Positions 6,991 through 16,166 are shown, numbered from the stretch's first letter. The stretch: DNA of 64,000 nucleotides from an uncultured Gemmatimonadota bacterium (GCA_902825965.1 CADEDA010000005.1:127409-191408); one strand, 5' to 3'. Notes: a model not told the origin generated them from the letters alone. A program made the numbers and translations.

Positions 6991-9343
6991 AGTCGTAGTA
7001 GTAGCCGTAGCCGAGCCGGTACCGCGAGCTGCGCCGGAACTCCACGTCGTTCAGCACCGCGCCGGCCAGGTTGACCTGCACGTTGCGCAACTGCGCCACC
7101 GCGAACCGCAGCTCCTCGCGTTCGGTGCGGTCCGCGCGCGCCACGAGCAGCAGTGCGTCGGCCTGCGCGCCGATGAGCGCACCATCCGTGAAGAGGTTCA
7201 GCGGCGGCGTGTCGAGCAGCACGTAGTCGTACTGCTGACGCAGGCGCTCGAACAGCGGCTGCAGGCGCTGGGCGACCAGCAGGTCGGCGGGGTTCACGCT
7301 CGGCGCCGAGCCCAGCGGGAGCACGTCGATCGTGCCGCCGCCTTCCATCGCCACGCGCCGGATGCACTCACCCGGCGAGGCCTGCCCGTACATGAGGTCG
7401 AAGAAACCCGGGGCCGGCGGGATGCCGAACACATCGTGCACCGTGCCACGCCGCGTCTCGGCGTCGATCAGGATCACACGCTGGCCCTGGTGGGCCAGCG
7501 TCACCGCGAGGTTCACCGCGGTGGTGGTCTTGCCGTCGCCCGGCAACGCGCTGGTCACCACGATGACGCGCGGCGCCTTGGGCGGCGTGAGGTAGTTGAG
7601 GTTGGTGCGCAGCGAGCGGTAGGCCTCGGCCGCCGGCGTGTGGTAGTCGCGACCGGCCGCCGGACCGCCTTCGCGGGGTGCATCACCACCGCTGCCGACG
7701 CTGGTCGGTGGGCCCAATCGGTACATCCCCGTCTTCATCTGCTGCTGCAGGTTGGGGATGATGCCCACCACCGCGACGCCCGCGAGGGCCGCGAGGTCCT
7801 GCTCCGTACGGATCGTCGTGTCGAGCCATTCCCGCAGGAAGGCGATGCTCACGCCCACCACCAGGCCGGCCAGCACCGCGATCGCGAAGATGATCGACTT
7901 GGACTGCGAGATCATCGCCGGCGCGCCGGCCGCCTCGTCGAGCACCTGCGCCGACGAGTCCTGCACCGCGGCCGTGATCTCCGCCTCCTTGAGCCGCGAC
8001 TGCACCATCATCGAGAGGTCCTCGAGCACGCGGCGGCCGCGTTCGAGACGCTCGAACGTGAGCTGCTGCTCGGGGATCTTCTTGCGGGCCTCCTCGAGGC
8101 TGGAGACGCGGTCGTCGAGCACGGCGATCTGCGCGTTCACGCTCCCGAGGAAGCGCCGCGCCCGGTCCTCGATGACGTCCTGCACCGCGTCGATGCGCCG
8201 GTCGAGCGCCTGCACGTCGGGGTCGGTGGGCATGCGGCGCGCGAGCAGGATGTTCCGCTCGTCCACGAGCAGGCCCAGGCGTTCCACCTCCGACTCCGCG
8301 ATGCGGGCGTCGCTGAACGCGTCCGTGGACAGGATGCGCTCCAGCAGCTCGCGGCGGCGCGTGAGCGAGTCCACCGCGCTCGGTCCCGTGAGCGCCATCT
8401 GCAACTGCTCGCGGATGCCGCGCAACGTGGCCGCGGCGCTCTTGAGGTCGTTGATCTCGGTGAAGAAGTACTGCGCCTGGTCGGTCGGCGTGGTGATGCC
8501 CTGCGTGAGCAGGTAGTTGCGGACCTGGCCCTCGGCGTCGAACAACTGTTCGTTGAGCGAGCTCAGCTGTGCCTGCAGGTAGGTGACCGTGGAGCGGGCA
8601 CTCACCCGCTCGAGGTCCATCTTGCGCTGCACGAAACGGTGCGCGACGACGTTGGGGATCTCGCGCGTGAGTTCGGGGTCGGTGCCGCGGAACGCGATGC
8701 GCAGCACGTTGGCGTCGCGATTGGTCTGCGAGACCTCCAGCGCGCCGCGGAGGGCGTTCGCGACCGAGAGGCGGTCGACCAGCACGAACGAGAGCCGTTC
8801 CTCGAGGCGCCCGGCGGCGGAGAGCCGCAGCTGCATGCCCGGCAGGGTGATCGGCAGGGTGTCGGAGAAGATCCCGAGCACGGAGTCCTGCGGGAACGCG
8901 CGCACCTCGTAGCCGCCACGCAGCCGCTGGAACCGGTACTCCAGGTTCGGCGCCGAGTCCGCGATCACGGCCCAGGCGACCACCGCGGAGCGCGGCGTGC
9001 GCTGCGGCTGCACCACCGCGAGCCGCAGGCCGAGCGAGTCGACGACCTCGAGGGCGAGGTTGCGGCTCGTGATGATCTCGGTGGAGGTCGCGAGCAGCTG
9101 CTGGTAGTCCGTGCCGAAGAACATCTGGCCGGACATCGCGCCTGCGTTGGGTTCGTCGATCCGGACCGTCACCTCGGCGAGGTACAGCGGCTCGACGCGG
9201 CGTGCGGCCACCACACCGGCGGCCACCGCGAGGCCCACGCAGACCACGATGATCCAGGCACTGCGGGCGATCGTCTGCCAACCCCGGCGCAGGTCGAGCG
9301 GGGTGTTCGGTTCCACCGGAACGGGCATCGGGAGGTTCGTCAT
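6980..9343 (-). CDS. Wzc-like chain-length protein fused to a bacterial tyrosine kinase
   Basis: A 787-residue inner-membrane protein. It has a transmembrane helix at 27-46, a periplasmic Wzz domain with long coiled-coil stretches (about 240-460), a second helix at 484-503, and a C-terminal BY-kinase. Kinase motifs are Walker A (ALPGDGKTT, 599-607), a Walker A-prime-like LIDAETRR (624-632) and Walker B (YVLLDTPP, 707-714). The tail carries six tyrosines (Y775, 779, 781-783, 785), the usual autophosphorylation cluster. The second acidic residue of Walker A-prime is Glu where Asp is usual. It should set polymer length and couple polymerisation to the Wza-like exporter; the PHP phosphatase nearby is the expected antagonist. 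Confidence 0.93.
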   Translation of the reverse strand: MTNLPMPVPVEPNTPLDLRRGWQTIARSAWIIVVCVGLAVAAGVVAARRVEPLYLAEVTVRIDEPNAGAMSGQMFFGTDYQQLLATSTEIITSRNLALEVVDSLGLRLAVVQPQRTPRSAVVAWAVIADSAPNLEYRFQRLRGGYEVRAFPQDSVLGIFSDTLPITLPGMQLRLSAAGRLEERLSFVLVDRLSVANALRGALEVSQTNRDANVLRIAFRGTDPELTREIPNVVAHRFVQRKMDLERVSARSTVTYLQAQLSSLNEQLFDAEGQVRNYLLTQGITTPTDQAQYFFTEINDLKSAAATLRGIREQLQMALTGPSAVDSLTRRRELLERILSTDAFSDARIAESEVERLGLLVDERNILLARRMPTDPDVQALDRRIDAVQDVIEDRARRFLGSVNAQIAVLDDRVSSLEEARKKIPEQQLTFERLERGRRVLEDLSMMVQSRLKEAEITAAVQDSSAQVLDEAAGAPAMISQSKSIIFAIAVLAGLVVGVSIAFLREWLDTTIRTEQDLAALAGVAVVGIIPNLQQQMKTGMYRLGPPTSVGSGGDAPREGGPAAGRDYHTPAAEAYRSLRTNLNYLTPPKAPRVIVVTSALPGDGKTTTAVNLAVTLAHQGQRVILIDAETRRGTVHDVFGIPPAPGFFDLMYGQASPGECIRRVAMEGGGTIDVLPLGSAPSVNPADLLVAQRLQPLFERLRQQYDYVLLDTPPLNLFTDGALIGAQADALLLVARADRTEREELRFAVAQLRNVQVNLAGAVLNDVEFRRSSRYRLGYGYYYDYGR

Positions 9344-9350
9344 CGTGCGC

Positions 9351-10004
9351 TCATTGCTGGCCGATGAGGAACACGATCGACACCACCGAGGCGATGATCG
9401 TCGACACGGCCGCGACCGTGGTCACCTGGCGCTGGTTGCGGATCCACCAGGACTGGTCCTGCACGAAGATCGCGTCGCCGCTGCGGATGTTGAGTGCGCC
9501 CAGCGACTGCTCGACCGTGAGTTCGACCTCGGTGCCGTCGTAGCGCAGCAGCTTCACGCGCGGCACGCCCTCCGCCCCCACCGTGCCACCGGCGCGGGCG
9601 ATCAACTGGATCGTGGTGGACGTGGGGTCCACGGGATACACGCCCGGCGAGCGCACCGAGCCGAAGATCGGCAGCGGCCGGATGAGGCGCGCATCCACCG
9701 GCGTGCCCACGATGCGGGTGCGGTACATCGCGACCAGCAGGCTGTTCAGGGAGTCACCCGTGAGCCCCGCGACCTTCATGCGGCCCAGGGCGGGGATGAT
9801 CGCGGTCCCGTCGTTCTGCACGAAGACCTCGCCCGAGAGCTCCGGCTCGCGCCAGACGCTGATCCGGATCTGGTCTCCCGGCTGCGTCGTCCACGGCTCG
9901 AGCATCGCGGCCGGCAACGGCGCGATCGGGCGCGGACGGGACGGGCCACAAGCGATGAGGAGCGCGCTCGCCACGAGCGCGCTCCGCCGGAGCATGGGGG
10001 GCAT
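9351..10004 (-). CDS. Wza-like polysaccharide export lipoprotein
   Basis: A 217-residue lipoprotein. The signal peptide ends in the lipobox LLIAC (C19). The export domain reads TQPGDQIRISVWREPELSG with VQNDGTAIIPALG (about 38-75), followed by one SLBB segment (SVRSPGVYPVDPTSTTIQLI, about 112-131). A C-terminal hydrophobic helix (VAAVSTIIASVVSIVFLIG) ends the protein. It is much shorter than the 379-residue E. coli Wza, consistent with a single SLBB domain. ATG 10004 was chosen because it gives a compact lipoprotein signal; ATG 9995 is a close alternative. It lies 7 bases upstream of the Wzc-like gene, its likely partner across the periplasm. Confidence 0.9.
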   Translation of the reverse strand: MPPMLRRSALVASALLIACGPSRPRPIAPLPAAMLEPWTTQPGDQIRISVWREPELSGEVFVQNDGTAIIPALGRMKVAGLTGDSLNSLLVAMYRTRIVGTPVDARLIRPLPIFGSVRSPGVYPVDPTSTTIQLIARAGGTVGAEGVPRVKLLRYDGTEVELTVEQSLGALNIRSGDAIFVQDQSWWIRNQRQVTTVAAVSTIIASVVSIVFLIGQQ

Positions 10005-10113
10005 GGCGGAGAGGGTCACATGAGGGCGAACAAACGACGGCATCACGGGGAATACGATTGAGCGGAACCGGACGAAACACCCCCCGCGCGCCACGCGCCG
10101 CGCCGACCGGCGG

Positions 10114-11616
10114 TCAGTACGCCCCCTTCATGGAGAGCACCGCCGGGATCGTGCGCACCAGGATCCAGAGGTCGCGCCACACGGTCCAGCCGCGGATGTA
10201 GGCCGCATCGAGCCGCACGACCGCCTCGAAATCCGTGATCGCGTTCCGGCCGCTGACCTGCCACGGCCCGGTGATGCCCGGCAGCACCTCGAACCGGATG
10301 AAATGGTGCGGCTGGTACCGCTCCACCTCCGACGGCAGGGCCGGTCGAGGACCCACCAGCGACATCTCGCCGCGCAGCACGTTCCAGAGCTGCGGCAGTT
10401 CGTCGAGGCTCGACCGGCGGAGGAAGCGCCCCACGGCCGTGAGCCGTGGGTCGCCCTTGATCTTGAACAGCGGATCGGCCGCGTACTGGTTCGCCTGCGT
10501 CAACGCGGCCTGCTGTGCTTCAGCGTCGGCCACCATGGTGCGGAACTTGAAGAGGGTGAACGGGTCGCCGCCCAGCCCCACTCGCGTCTGCAGGAAGAAC
10601 ACCGGGCCCCGCGAGGTCAGCCGGATGGCGAGTGCGATGAGCAGCACCAGCGGCGCGCCCACCACGAGCCCCACCACCGCACCGACCGTATCCACGAGGC
10701 GCTTGAGCACCAGCTGCACGCCCACCAGCGCCGGGCGGCTCAACAACGCCAGCGGCTCGGCGCGGCGCAGGAGGAAACTCGGCTCGTCGAGACGCTGGAA
10801 CGCCCGACGGCGCGTCGCGAAGACGCGGCAGCCCGCACTGGATGCGGCGATCATGAGACTCTGCAGCGCCGCGTCCTCCACCGGCCCCACCAGCACGATC
10901 GCGTCCGCGCCCGACGCCGAGAGCGCCTCGTAGAGCTCGCCGGGGCCATGCGGCCGATCGGTGGGCCAGTCCGCCGACAGCGCGAAGAACGCCGGCGTCC
11001 CGTGGCCCGGTGTGCCGTCGCCGCTGCGCTTCTGCCAGTCGGCGCGCACACCGTCGATCACCCCCGCCGGCCCCACGATGAGCGTACGGGCCGGCTCCAG
11101 CGCCCGCGGATCCACCGCCCGCAACGCGTGCGCGAGGATGCGCCGCTGGATGATCAGCGCGAACACGAGCACGGCGAGGACGAGCGTGAGCGCCGTCGCG
11201 CGCGGCACGAGGAACGCGGTCCAGATCTCCGTCCAGCGCGGCAGCGCGAGCCCCAGCAGCAGTGCCGCGAGGATCCGGCCGGAGTGCGCCTCGCGCTCCG
11301 TATAGGAGTAGCTGCGCGTGGCCACGAGGCAGAACACGAGTGCGGTGAGGCGGCGCGCGAGCGGGACGGGCTCGCCCGGGAGCAGGAACCCGAGGAAGGC
11401 ATCGCCGTCCGGTCCGAGCAGCGGCCCCAGCGCCGCGAGCGGCAGCATCGACAGGACCACGAAGACGCCGGCAAGCGTGACGAAGTCCGACGCGACCATC
11501 ACCGCCCCGTACCACACCTCGCGCCAGAACCGTCGGCGCTGCAGGCGGACCGCCCGGTGGCGGGCGCCGAGCCGGGCGATGTGGGCAGATCCGTCGCGGG
11601 GTGTCTCGATCGGCAT
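10114..11616 (-). CDS. Undecaprenyl-phosphate sugar-1-phosphate transferase (WcaJ/WbaP family)
   Basis: A 500-residue membrane enzyme that starts each repeat unit by moving a sugar-1-phosphate onto undecaprenyl phosphate. The N-terminal half has several transmembrane helices and a CoA-binding-like Rossmann region. The last 200 residues are the bacterial sugar-transferase domain: KRLVDTVGAVVGL, FKFRTMVADAE, LRRSSLDELPQLWNVLRGE, SLVGPRPALP and LPGITGPWQVSGRN. It is probably the first gene of the polysaccharide operon. ATG 11616 is preferred over TTG 11655 because a GATAAT -10-like hexamer (11655-11660) overlaps the latter. The sugar (glucose or galactose is common) is not determined. Confidence 0.92.
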   Translation of the reverse strand: MPIETPRDGSAHIARLGARHRAVRLQRRRFWREVWYGAVMVASDFVTLAGVFVVLSMLPLAALGPLLGPDGDAFLGFLLPGEPVPLARRLTALVFCLVATRSYSYTEREAHSGRILAALLLGLALPRWTEIWTAFLVPRATALTLVLAVLVFALIIQRRILAHALRAVDPRALEPARTLIVGPAGVIDGVRADWQKRSGDGTPGHGTPAFFALSADWPTDRPHGPGELYEALSASGADAIVLVGPVEDAALQSLMIAASSAGCRVFATRRRAFQRLDEPSFLLRRAEPLALLSRPALVGVQLVLKRLVDTVGAVVGLVVGAPLVLLIALAIRLTSRGPVFFLQTRVGLGGDPFTLFKFRTMVADAEAQQAALTQANQYAADPLFKIKGDPRLTAVGRFLRRSSLDELPQLWNVLRGEMSLVGPRPALPSEVERYQPHHFIRFEVLPGITGPWQVSGRNAITDFEAVVRLDAAYIRGWTVWRDLWILVRTIPAVLSMKGAY

Positions 11617-11773
11617 GCGCAGGTGGGACGCGGACTGCGGAGTGGAGGTGTTCAATTATCGGCCGGCGATTACTTTCTCTCGACCGAGTCGTCCGTTCTT
11701 ACGAGCGAGACGCACAGTACGCGCTGAACGTCTCATTTCCGACGAACACCCGACCCAACCCGCGACCTCGATC
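11617..11773. promoter_or_regulatory. Divergent control region of the polysaccharide operon and PilT-like gene
   Basis: This 157-base region separates two divergent genes. Its only AT-rich core is 11651-11680. On the minus strand it contains GATAAT (11660-11655), a fair -10 hexamer for the polysaccharide operon without a convincing -35. The same place holds an imperfect inverted repeat ATCG-GCCGG-CGAT (11658-11670), which would sit at the -10 element and could be an operator. No clear promoter was found for the plus-strand gene. Confidence 0.35.
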
Positions 11774-12949
11774 GTGCTCAACTCGCAGAAGGGGAACGAG
11801 CCGGTCCGCGTGGATCCCGCCGCGGCCATCGACCCGCGCGTGCGCCTCAGCGCCTCGCCCGCCGAGGTCGAGCGCCTCCGCAAGATCCTCATGGAGGCGG
11901 TGTCGCGGAATGCCACGGACATCCATATCCGGGCCGGCGACGTCGTGTATGCCCGCGTGGACGGCGACCTCGTCCCGCTCGACACCTCCGTGCTCTCGGC
12001 GCTCAACACGTACGAGATGACGATGCACATCCTCGCCACGTCGGCCAACACGCCCGACATCGACGAGGTGCACGACTATTCTGGCCCGTGGAGCGCGCCG
12101 GGCATCGGACGCTTCCGGCTGAGCCTGCTCAAGCAGCGCTCGAGCTTCATGATCGTGCTGCGGGTCATCCCCGACACGCTCCCCACCTTCGATTCCCTGT
12201 CGCTCCCCGGGGCGCTCGCGTCGATCGCACTCGCCGACTTCGGGCTCATCCTCGTCGCCGGCACCCCCGGCGCCGGGCGGTCCTCGACGGTCGCGGCGTT
12301 CGTGAACCATCTCAACACCAAGAGCCCGCGCCGCCGGCACATCGTCTCGGTCGAGCAGGCGATCCGCTACCTGCACAAGAACCACGGCTGCGCGGTGACA
12401 CAGCGCGAGATCGGGATCGACACCGACTCCTACCTCACCGGCGTGCGGGCAGCGATGGACCAGGACGCCGACGTGATCGTCATCGGCGACCTCGCGACCC
12501 CCGAACTCGTGGAGCTCGCCGTGCGCGCGGCCGAGCAGGGCCGCCTGGTGATCGCCAAGGTGCGTGCCACGGACAGCACCACCGCCATCCGCACGCTGCT
12601 CGCGAACTTCTCGCCCGACCGCCAGGATTCCGCGCGGCTGCAGCTCACCGAGCTGCTGCGCGGCGTCGTCGCACAGCGCCTCCTGCCGCGGGCCGACAGT
12701 CGCGGCCGCGTGGCCGCCGCCGAGGTGCTGCTCATGACGCCGGCGGTGCGTGACGTGCTCGCCGACGCGGGCCGCCTCTCGGAACTGCGCCAGACGCTGA
12801 GCGAGGGACGCGCGCAGTACGGCACGCAGACCTTCGACCAGCACCTCGCGGACCGGGTCATCGCCGGCCAGGTGTCGTTCGAGGTCGCCGTCACGCTCGC
12901 GACCAACTCGCTGGACTTCGAACTGCAACTCCGCGGCCTGCGGCGCTGA
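11774..12949 (+). CDS. PilT-like secretion ATPase homologue with degraded catalytic motifs
   Basis: A 391-residue homologue of PilT along its full length: the N-terminal domain motif ATDIHIRAGDVVYARVDGDL, then the RecA-like ATPase core. The catalytic motifs depart from the family. Walker A is GTPGAGRSST, with Arg for the essential Lys. The Asp box reads VEQAIRYLH where PilT has IEDPIEYVH. Walker B reads VIVIGDLAT where PilT has VGEMRD, and the His box reads AKVRATDS where PilT has GTLHTSSA. It is therefore probably a weak or inactive ATPase. No pilus genes are near; it is divergent from the polysaccharide operon, so a regulatory or scaffold role is possible. The GTG at 11774 begins the recognisable protein; no strong ribosome site is seen. 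Confidence 0.82.
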   Translation: MLNSQKGNEPVRVDPAAAIDPRVRLSASPAEVERLRKILMEAVSRNATDIHIRAGDVVYARVDGDLVPLDTSVLSALNTYEMTMHILATSANTPDIDEVHDYSGPWSAPGIGRFRLSLLKQRSSFMIVLRVIPDTLPTFDSLSLPGALASIALADFGLILVAGTPGAGRSSTVAAFVNHLNTKSPRRRHIVSVEQAIRYLHKNHGCAVTQREIGIDTDSYLTGVRAAMDQDADVIVIGDLATPELVELAVRAAEQGRLVIAKVRATDSTTAIRTLLANFSPDRQDSARLQLTELLRGVVAQRLLPRADSRGRVAAAEVLLMTPAVRDVLADAGRLSELRQTLSEGRAQYGTQTFDQHLADRVIAGQVSFEVAVTLATNSLDFELQLRGLRR

Positions 12950-12993
12950 ACGCCCGCCAGCCGCGTGCGGCCACGTGCGGCCGCTGCGTTCAG
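12946..12993. terminator. Nested hairpin between convergent genes, likely bidirectional terminator
   Basis: An outer 8-bp inverted repeat, CTGAACGC (12946-12953) and GCGTTCAG (12986-12993), includes both facing stop codons. Inside it is a second stem, GCGGCC (12967-12972) and GGCCGC (12979-12984), with a 6-base loop. No T-run follows on either strand, so termination efficiency is uncertain. Confidence 0.5.
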
Positions 12994-13829
12994 TCGCTCC
13001 CGGCCACCTTCCGCAGCAGGCGCTCCCAGATCGACCGCGCCGCGCGTGCCTCCACCGGCGCGACCGGCAACGGTCCCTGCCCCGCGAGCATCCGCGCCGG
13101 ATTCTCCACGGTGAGGCGCGTCGCCTGCGCCGCCGCCCCGCGCTTCTCGAGCAGCTCCACCGCCCGCGCCGTCGAGGGCGTGCCGCGCGCGTGGTGGTCG
13201 CTGGAGAGATAGTCCACCCAACCGGACTGCAGCAGCGCGAACGCGACCAGCTGCGCGCGGTCGCCGTGCTGCCCCAACAACGACCCGGCGTTCACCTGCA
13301 GCAGGGCACCCGCCGCCCGGCACCGCGAGAGCACGGAGAGCCGCGTGTCGTGGTTGCGGTACCGCTCGGGGTGCGCGATCACCGGGCGCCAGCCCTTCTG
13401 CCGCAGGTTGTGCATCGCCCACTCCGCGTTCGGCGGCAGCTGCATCGCCGGGAACTCGCAGAGCACGAACGCACCACCCGCGAGCCGGATCCGCGGGTCG
13501 CGGAGGTCGGGGTCGGGTTCGTCGAGCATGAGCTCCACGCCGCGGAGGAGGCGCGGGAACTTCACCGCCGGCTCCGCGAGCACCGCGGCATCGCGCGCGG
13601 CGTTCAGCTCCGCCCACGCCGTGTCGAACGCGCCCAGCCGCGCCGCCAAGGCCGGCGGCGACTTGGTGAGCGACGCGTCGAAGTGCGGCGTGGTGAGCAC
13701 CGTCTCGGCGCCCTGCGCCGCGAACGCCCGCAGCGCCTCGATGGCCTGCGCGGCCGTCTGCGCGCCGTCGTCCACGGCGGGCATGAGGTGATTGTGGAAG
13801 TCGATGAAGCCCTGCGCCGCCGATGCCAT
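12990..13829 (-). CDS. CpsB/YwqE-type PHP protein-tyrosine phosphatase
   Basis: A 279-residue PHP-fold metal-dependent phosphatase. FIDFHNHLMPAVDDG (8-22) carries the first metal histidines. TTPHFDAS, a conserved GVELML, IAHPERY and the closing SSDHHARG supply the others, matching the order in CpsB, CapC and YwqE. These enzymes dephosphorylate the tyrosine cluster of BY-kinases, so the probable substrate is the Wzc-like protein encoded at 6980-9343. The ATG at 13829 shares its A with the TGA of the upstream fucose-synthase gene (TGATG), indicating co-transcription and translational coupling. Confidence 0.88.
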   Translation of the reverse strand: MASAAQGFIDFHNHLMPAVDDGAQTAAQAIEALRAFAAQGAETVLTTPHFDASLTKSPPALAARLGAFDTAWAELNAARDAAVLAEPAVKFPRLLRGVELMLDEPDPDLRDPRIRLAGGAFVLCEFPAMQLPPNAEWAMHNLRQKGWRPVIAHPERYRNHDTRLSVLSRCRAAGALLQVNAGSLLGQHGDRAQLVAFALLQSGWVDYLSSDHHARGTPSTARAVELLEKRGAAAQATRLTVENPARMLAGQGPLPVAPVEARAARSIWERLLRKVAGSD

Positions 13830-14767
13830 CAGAGGGGGACGTTCGCGCGGAACCACTGCACCGTGTTCGCGAGGCCGGTCGCGAAGTCCGTCGTGGCGCG
13901 GAAGCCGAAGGCCCGTTCCGCCCGCGAGGTGTCGAGCCCGCGCCGCGGTTGGCCGTTGGGCTTGCTCGTGTCCCACACGATCCGCCCGCGGAAGCCCGTC
14001 GCGTCGGCGATCACCGGCGCGAGGTCGCGGATCGCGATCTCCATCCCGCTGCCGAGGTTCATCGGCTCACCCGCGTCGTACGATTCCGTCGCTCGCACGA
14101 TGCCCTCGGCCGCGTCGTCGACGTAGAGGAACTCCCGCGTCGCCGACCCGTCGCCCCAGAGCACCACCTCGTCGCGCGCGGCCCGACGCGCCTCCTCCAT
14201 CTTGCGGATCATCGCGGGGATCACGTGCGACGACTCGGGGTCGAAGTTGTCGCCCGGACCGTAGAGGTTCACCGGCAGCAGGTGGATCGCGTTCATTCCG
14301 TACTCGGCGCGGTAGGCCTGCGACTGCACCAGCAACATCTTCTTCGCGAGGCCGTACGGCGCGTTGGTCTCCTCCGGATAGCCGTTCCAGAGCTCCTCCT
14401 CGCGGAACGGCACCGGCGTGAACTTGGGGTAGGCGCAGATCGTCCCGATGCCGACGAACTTCTCGACGCCGTGCTTGCGCGCCTGCTCGAGCGTCTCCAC
14501 GCCCATCACGAGGTTGTCGAAGAAGAAACGACCCGGATGCGCGCGGTTCGCGCCGATGCCGCCCACCACCGCCGCCAGGTGGACGACGACGTCGGGCCGC
14601 AGCGTCCCGTACATCGCGATCACCTGCTGCTTCTCACGCAGGTCGAACTCGGCCGAGCGCGGCGCGAACACCTCGGCGCAGCCCCGGGCGCGCAATGCCG
14701 CGACCACGCGCCGCCCGAGGAAGCCGGAGCCTCCGGTCACCACCACGCGCTTGCCACGCAGGTCCAT
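13829..14767 (-). CDS. fcl: GDP-L-fucose synthase
   Basis: A 312-residue NADPH-dependent epimerase/reductase that converts GDP-4-keto-6-deoxymannose to GDP-L-fucose. TGGSGFLG (11-18) binds the cofactor. [11 protein letters not shown] and PYGLAKKM place the active-site residues T109, C111, Y138 and K142, two positions after S107, C109, Y136 and K140 of the E. coli enzyme; the serine is replaced by threonine. [19 protein letters not shown] and REFLYVDD are further signatures of the family. No GDP-mannose dehydratase is in the window, so its substrate must come from a gene elsewhere. It probably supplies fucose for the neighbouring polysaccharide locus. Confidence 0.92.
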   Translation of the reverse strand: MDLRGKRVVVTGGSGFLGRRVVAALRARGCAEVFAPRSAEFDLREKQQVIAMYGTLRPDVVVHLAAVVGGIGANRAHPGRFFFDNLVMGVETLEQARKHGVEKFVGIGTICAYPKFTPVPFREEELWNGYPEETNAPYGLAKKMLLVQSQAYRAEYGMNAIHLLPVNLYGPGDNFDPESSHVIPAMIRKMEEARRAARDEVVLWGDGSATREFLYVDDAAEGIVRATESYDAGEPMNLGSGMEIAIRDLAPVIADATGFRGRIVWDTSKPNGQPRRGLDTSRAERAFGFRATTDFATGLANTVQWFRANVPL

Positions 14768-14813
14768 GCGCGCAATCTACGGGCGGCGCGCGCCACTCAC
14801 CACGGGGCCGTGA

Positions 14814-16166
14814 TCAGAGCAGGCCGAGCTCGAAACGCAGCGCCGAGCTCAGCGACGGATGCAGGAAGCGGAACCCGGTGCGCTCGAGTACGGCGGGCCG
14901 CACGCGCTGGCTGGCGAGGATCGTTCCCTCCGCCATCGCACCGAACAGCGCCTGCAAGGCGAACGCGGGCACCGGCGCCAGCGTCGGTCGATGCAGCACA
15001 CGGCCCAGCGTCTCGGTGAACGTCGCGTTCGTCACCGGCTCCGGGCCCACCACGTTCATCGCGCCCGCGACCGCTTCCTCCTGGATCGCGTGGTGCACGG
15101 CGCCCACCCAGTCCTCGCGCGAGATCCAGCTCATCCACTGCCGACCGGAGCCCAGGCGCCCGCCCGCACCGAGCTGGAACGGCAGCAGCATCTTCCCCAG
15201 CGCCCCCCCGGAAGGATTGAGCACCAGTCCCGTGCGCAGGAGCACCACGCGTACTCCCGCCTCGCGCGCCGGCGCAGTGGCGGCCTCCCACTCGCGGCCG
15301 ACCTCGGCGAGGAAGTCATCGCCGCTCGCGCTGGTCTCGTCGAGCCACGCGTCGCCGCGGCTGCCGTAGATGCCGATCGCCGACGCACTCACCAACACGC
15401 GCGGCTTCACCGCCGATCGTGCGATCGCCTCCGCGAGGAGTCGCGTGCCCCGCACCCGGCTGTCGCGGATCGCCCGACGGTTCGCCTCCGTCCAGCGCTC
15501 CGCGACCGAACTCCCCGCGAGATGGATGACCGTGTCGATGCCGTCGAGCGCCGCGGCATCGAGGGTGCCGGCTGCCGGGTCCCATCGCACGTCGCTGCCG
15601 CTGCCACGCCCGATCCGCCGCACCCGATGCCCGCCGGTGGTGAGGAACGGCAGCAGCGCGGCGCCGAGGAACCCGCTCGCGCCCGTGATCGCGACGTGGC
15701 GTGGGCCGCGGGCCGCGTACGCGGCGTGACGCTCCAGGTCGGCACGGGTGAGCGCGTGCCGCCAGGCGAGGAGACGCTCGAGGCGCTCGCGCGTGAACGT
15801 GTCGGCCACCAGCGCGCCGAACGGCGGCAGCGGCAGCCGGTAGGTGATGCGGTCCTCGAGCACGCTCGCGTCCGGCCCGGCGGGCTCCATCAGGTGGCGG
15901 TGCTCCCAGGCGGCGAAGGGCCCCTGGCGCTGCACGTCGGAGAACTCGCGCCCGGCGACGTAGCCGCGGTGCTCCAGGTCCCAGCGCGTGGTGACCGGCC
16001 CCACCGGCACCGCCAACGAGACGGTGGCGCCGTCGCGGATGCCGCCGGCGCGGTCGAGCACACGGGCCGGCATGAACCCTGGGGTGAGCCGTTCGAACGC
16101 GCCGGGCCGTTCATGCCAGGCGAACAACGCCTCCGCCGACACCGGCATCGGCGTGCGACGACTCAC
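14814..16166 (-). CDS. SRPBCC domain fused to a TIGR01777-type sugar epimerase-like protein
   Basis: A 450-residue fusion. Residues 1-150 form an SRPBCC/START-like lipid- or cyclase-type domain (VSRRTPMPVSAEALFAWHER). Residues 157-450 form an extended SDR domain of the YfcH/SulA-like TIGR01777 family with TGASGFLG (161-168), VIHLAGSSVAERW and SASAIGIYG. The final C-terminal segment matches the family-specific tail. The GTG at 16166 is chosen because it overlaps the preceding stop by GTGA and supplies the first strand of the SRPBCC domain. Substrates of this family are not established; a link to cell division seen in cyanobacteria is not evident here. Confidence 0.87.
   Translation of the reverse strand: MSRRTPMPVSAEALFAWHERPGAFERLTPGFMPARVLDRAGGIRDGATVSLAVPVGPVTTRWDLEHRGYVAGREFSDVQRQGPFAAWEHRHLMEPAGPDASVLEDRITYRLPLPPFGALVADTFTRERLERLLAWRHALTRADLERHAAYAARGPRHVAITGASGFLGAALLPFLTTGGHRVRRIGRGSGSDVRWDPAAGTLDAAALDGIDTVIHLAGSSVAERWTEANRRAIRDSRVRGTRLLAEAIARSAVKPRVLVSASAIGIYGSRGDAWLDETSASGDDFLAEVGREWEAATAPAREAGVRVVLLRTGLVLNPSGGALGKMLLPFQLGAGGRLGSGRQWMSWISREDWVGAVHHAIQEEAVAGAMNVVGPEPVTNATFTETLGRVLHRPTLAPVPAFALQALFGAMAEGTILASQRVRPAVLERTGFRFLHPSLSSALRFELGLL

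Noticed and set aside
6434-9367. A 977-codon open frame on the plus strand across the Wzc-like gene
   Set aside because: It is antisense to a gene with clear kinase and Wzz motifs. Its predicted protein is rich in Arg, His and Gln without domains, typical of the reverse frame of GC-rich genes.
11617-11655. TTG start at 11655 for the sugar-phosphate transferase
   Set aside because: It overlaps the best -10 hexamer (11655-11660) and has no ribosome site; the ATG at 11616 is preferred, though not proven.
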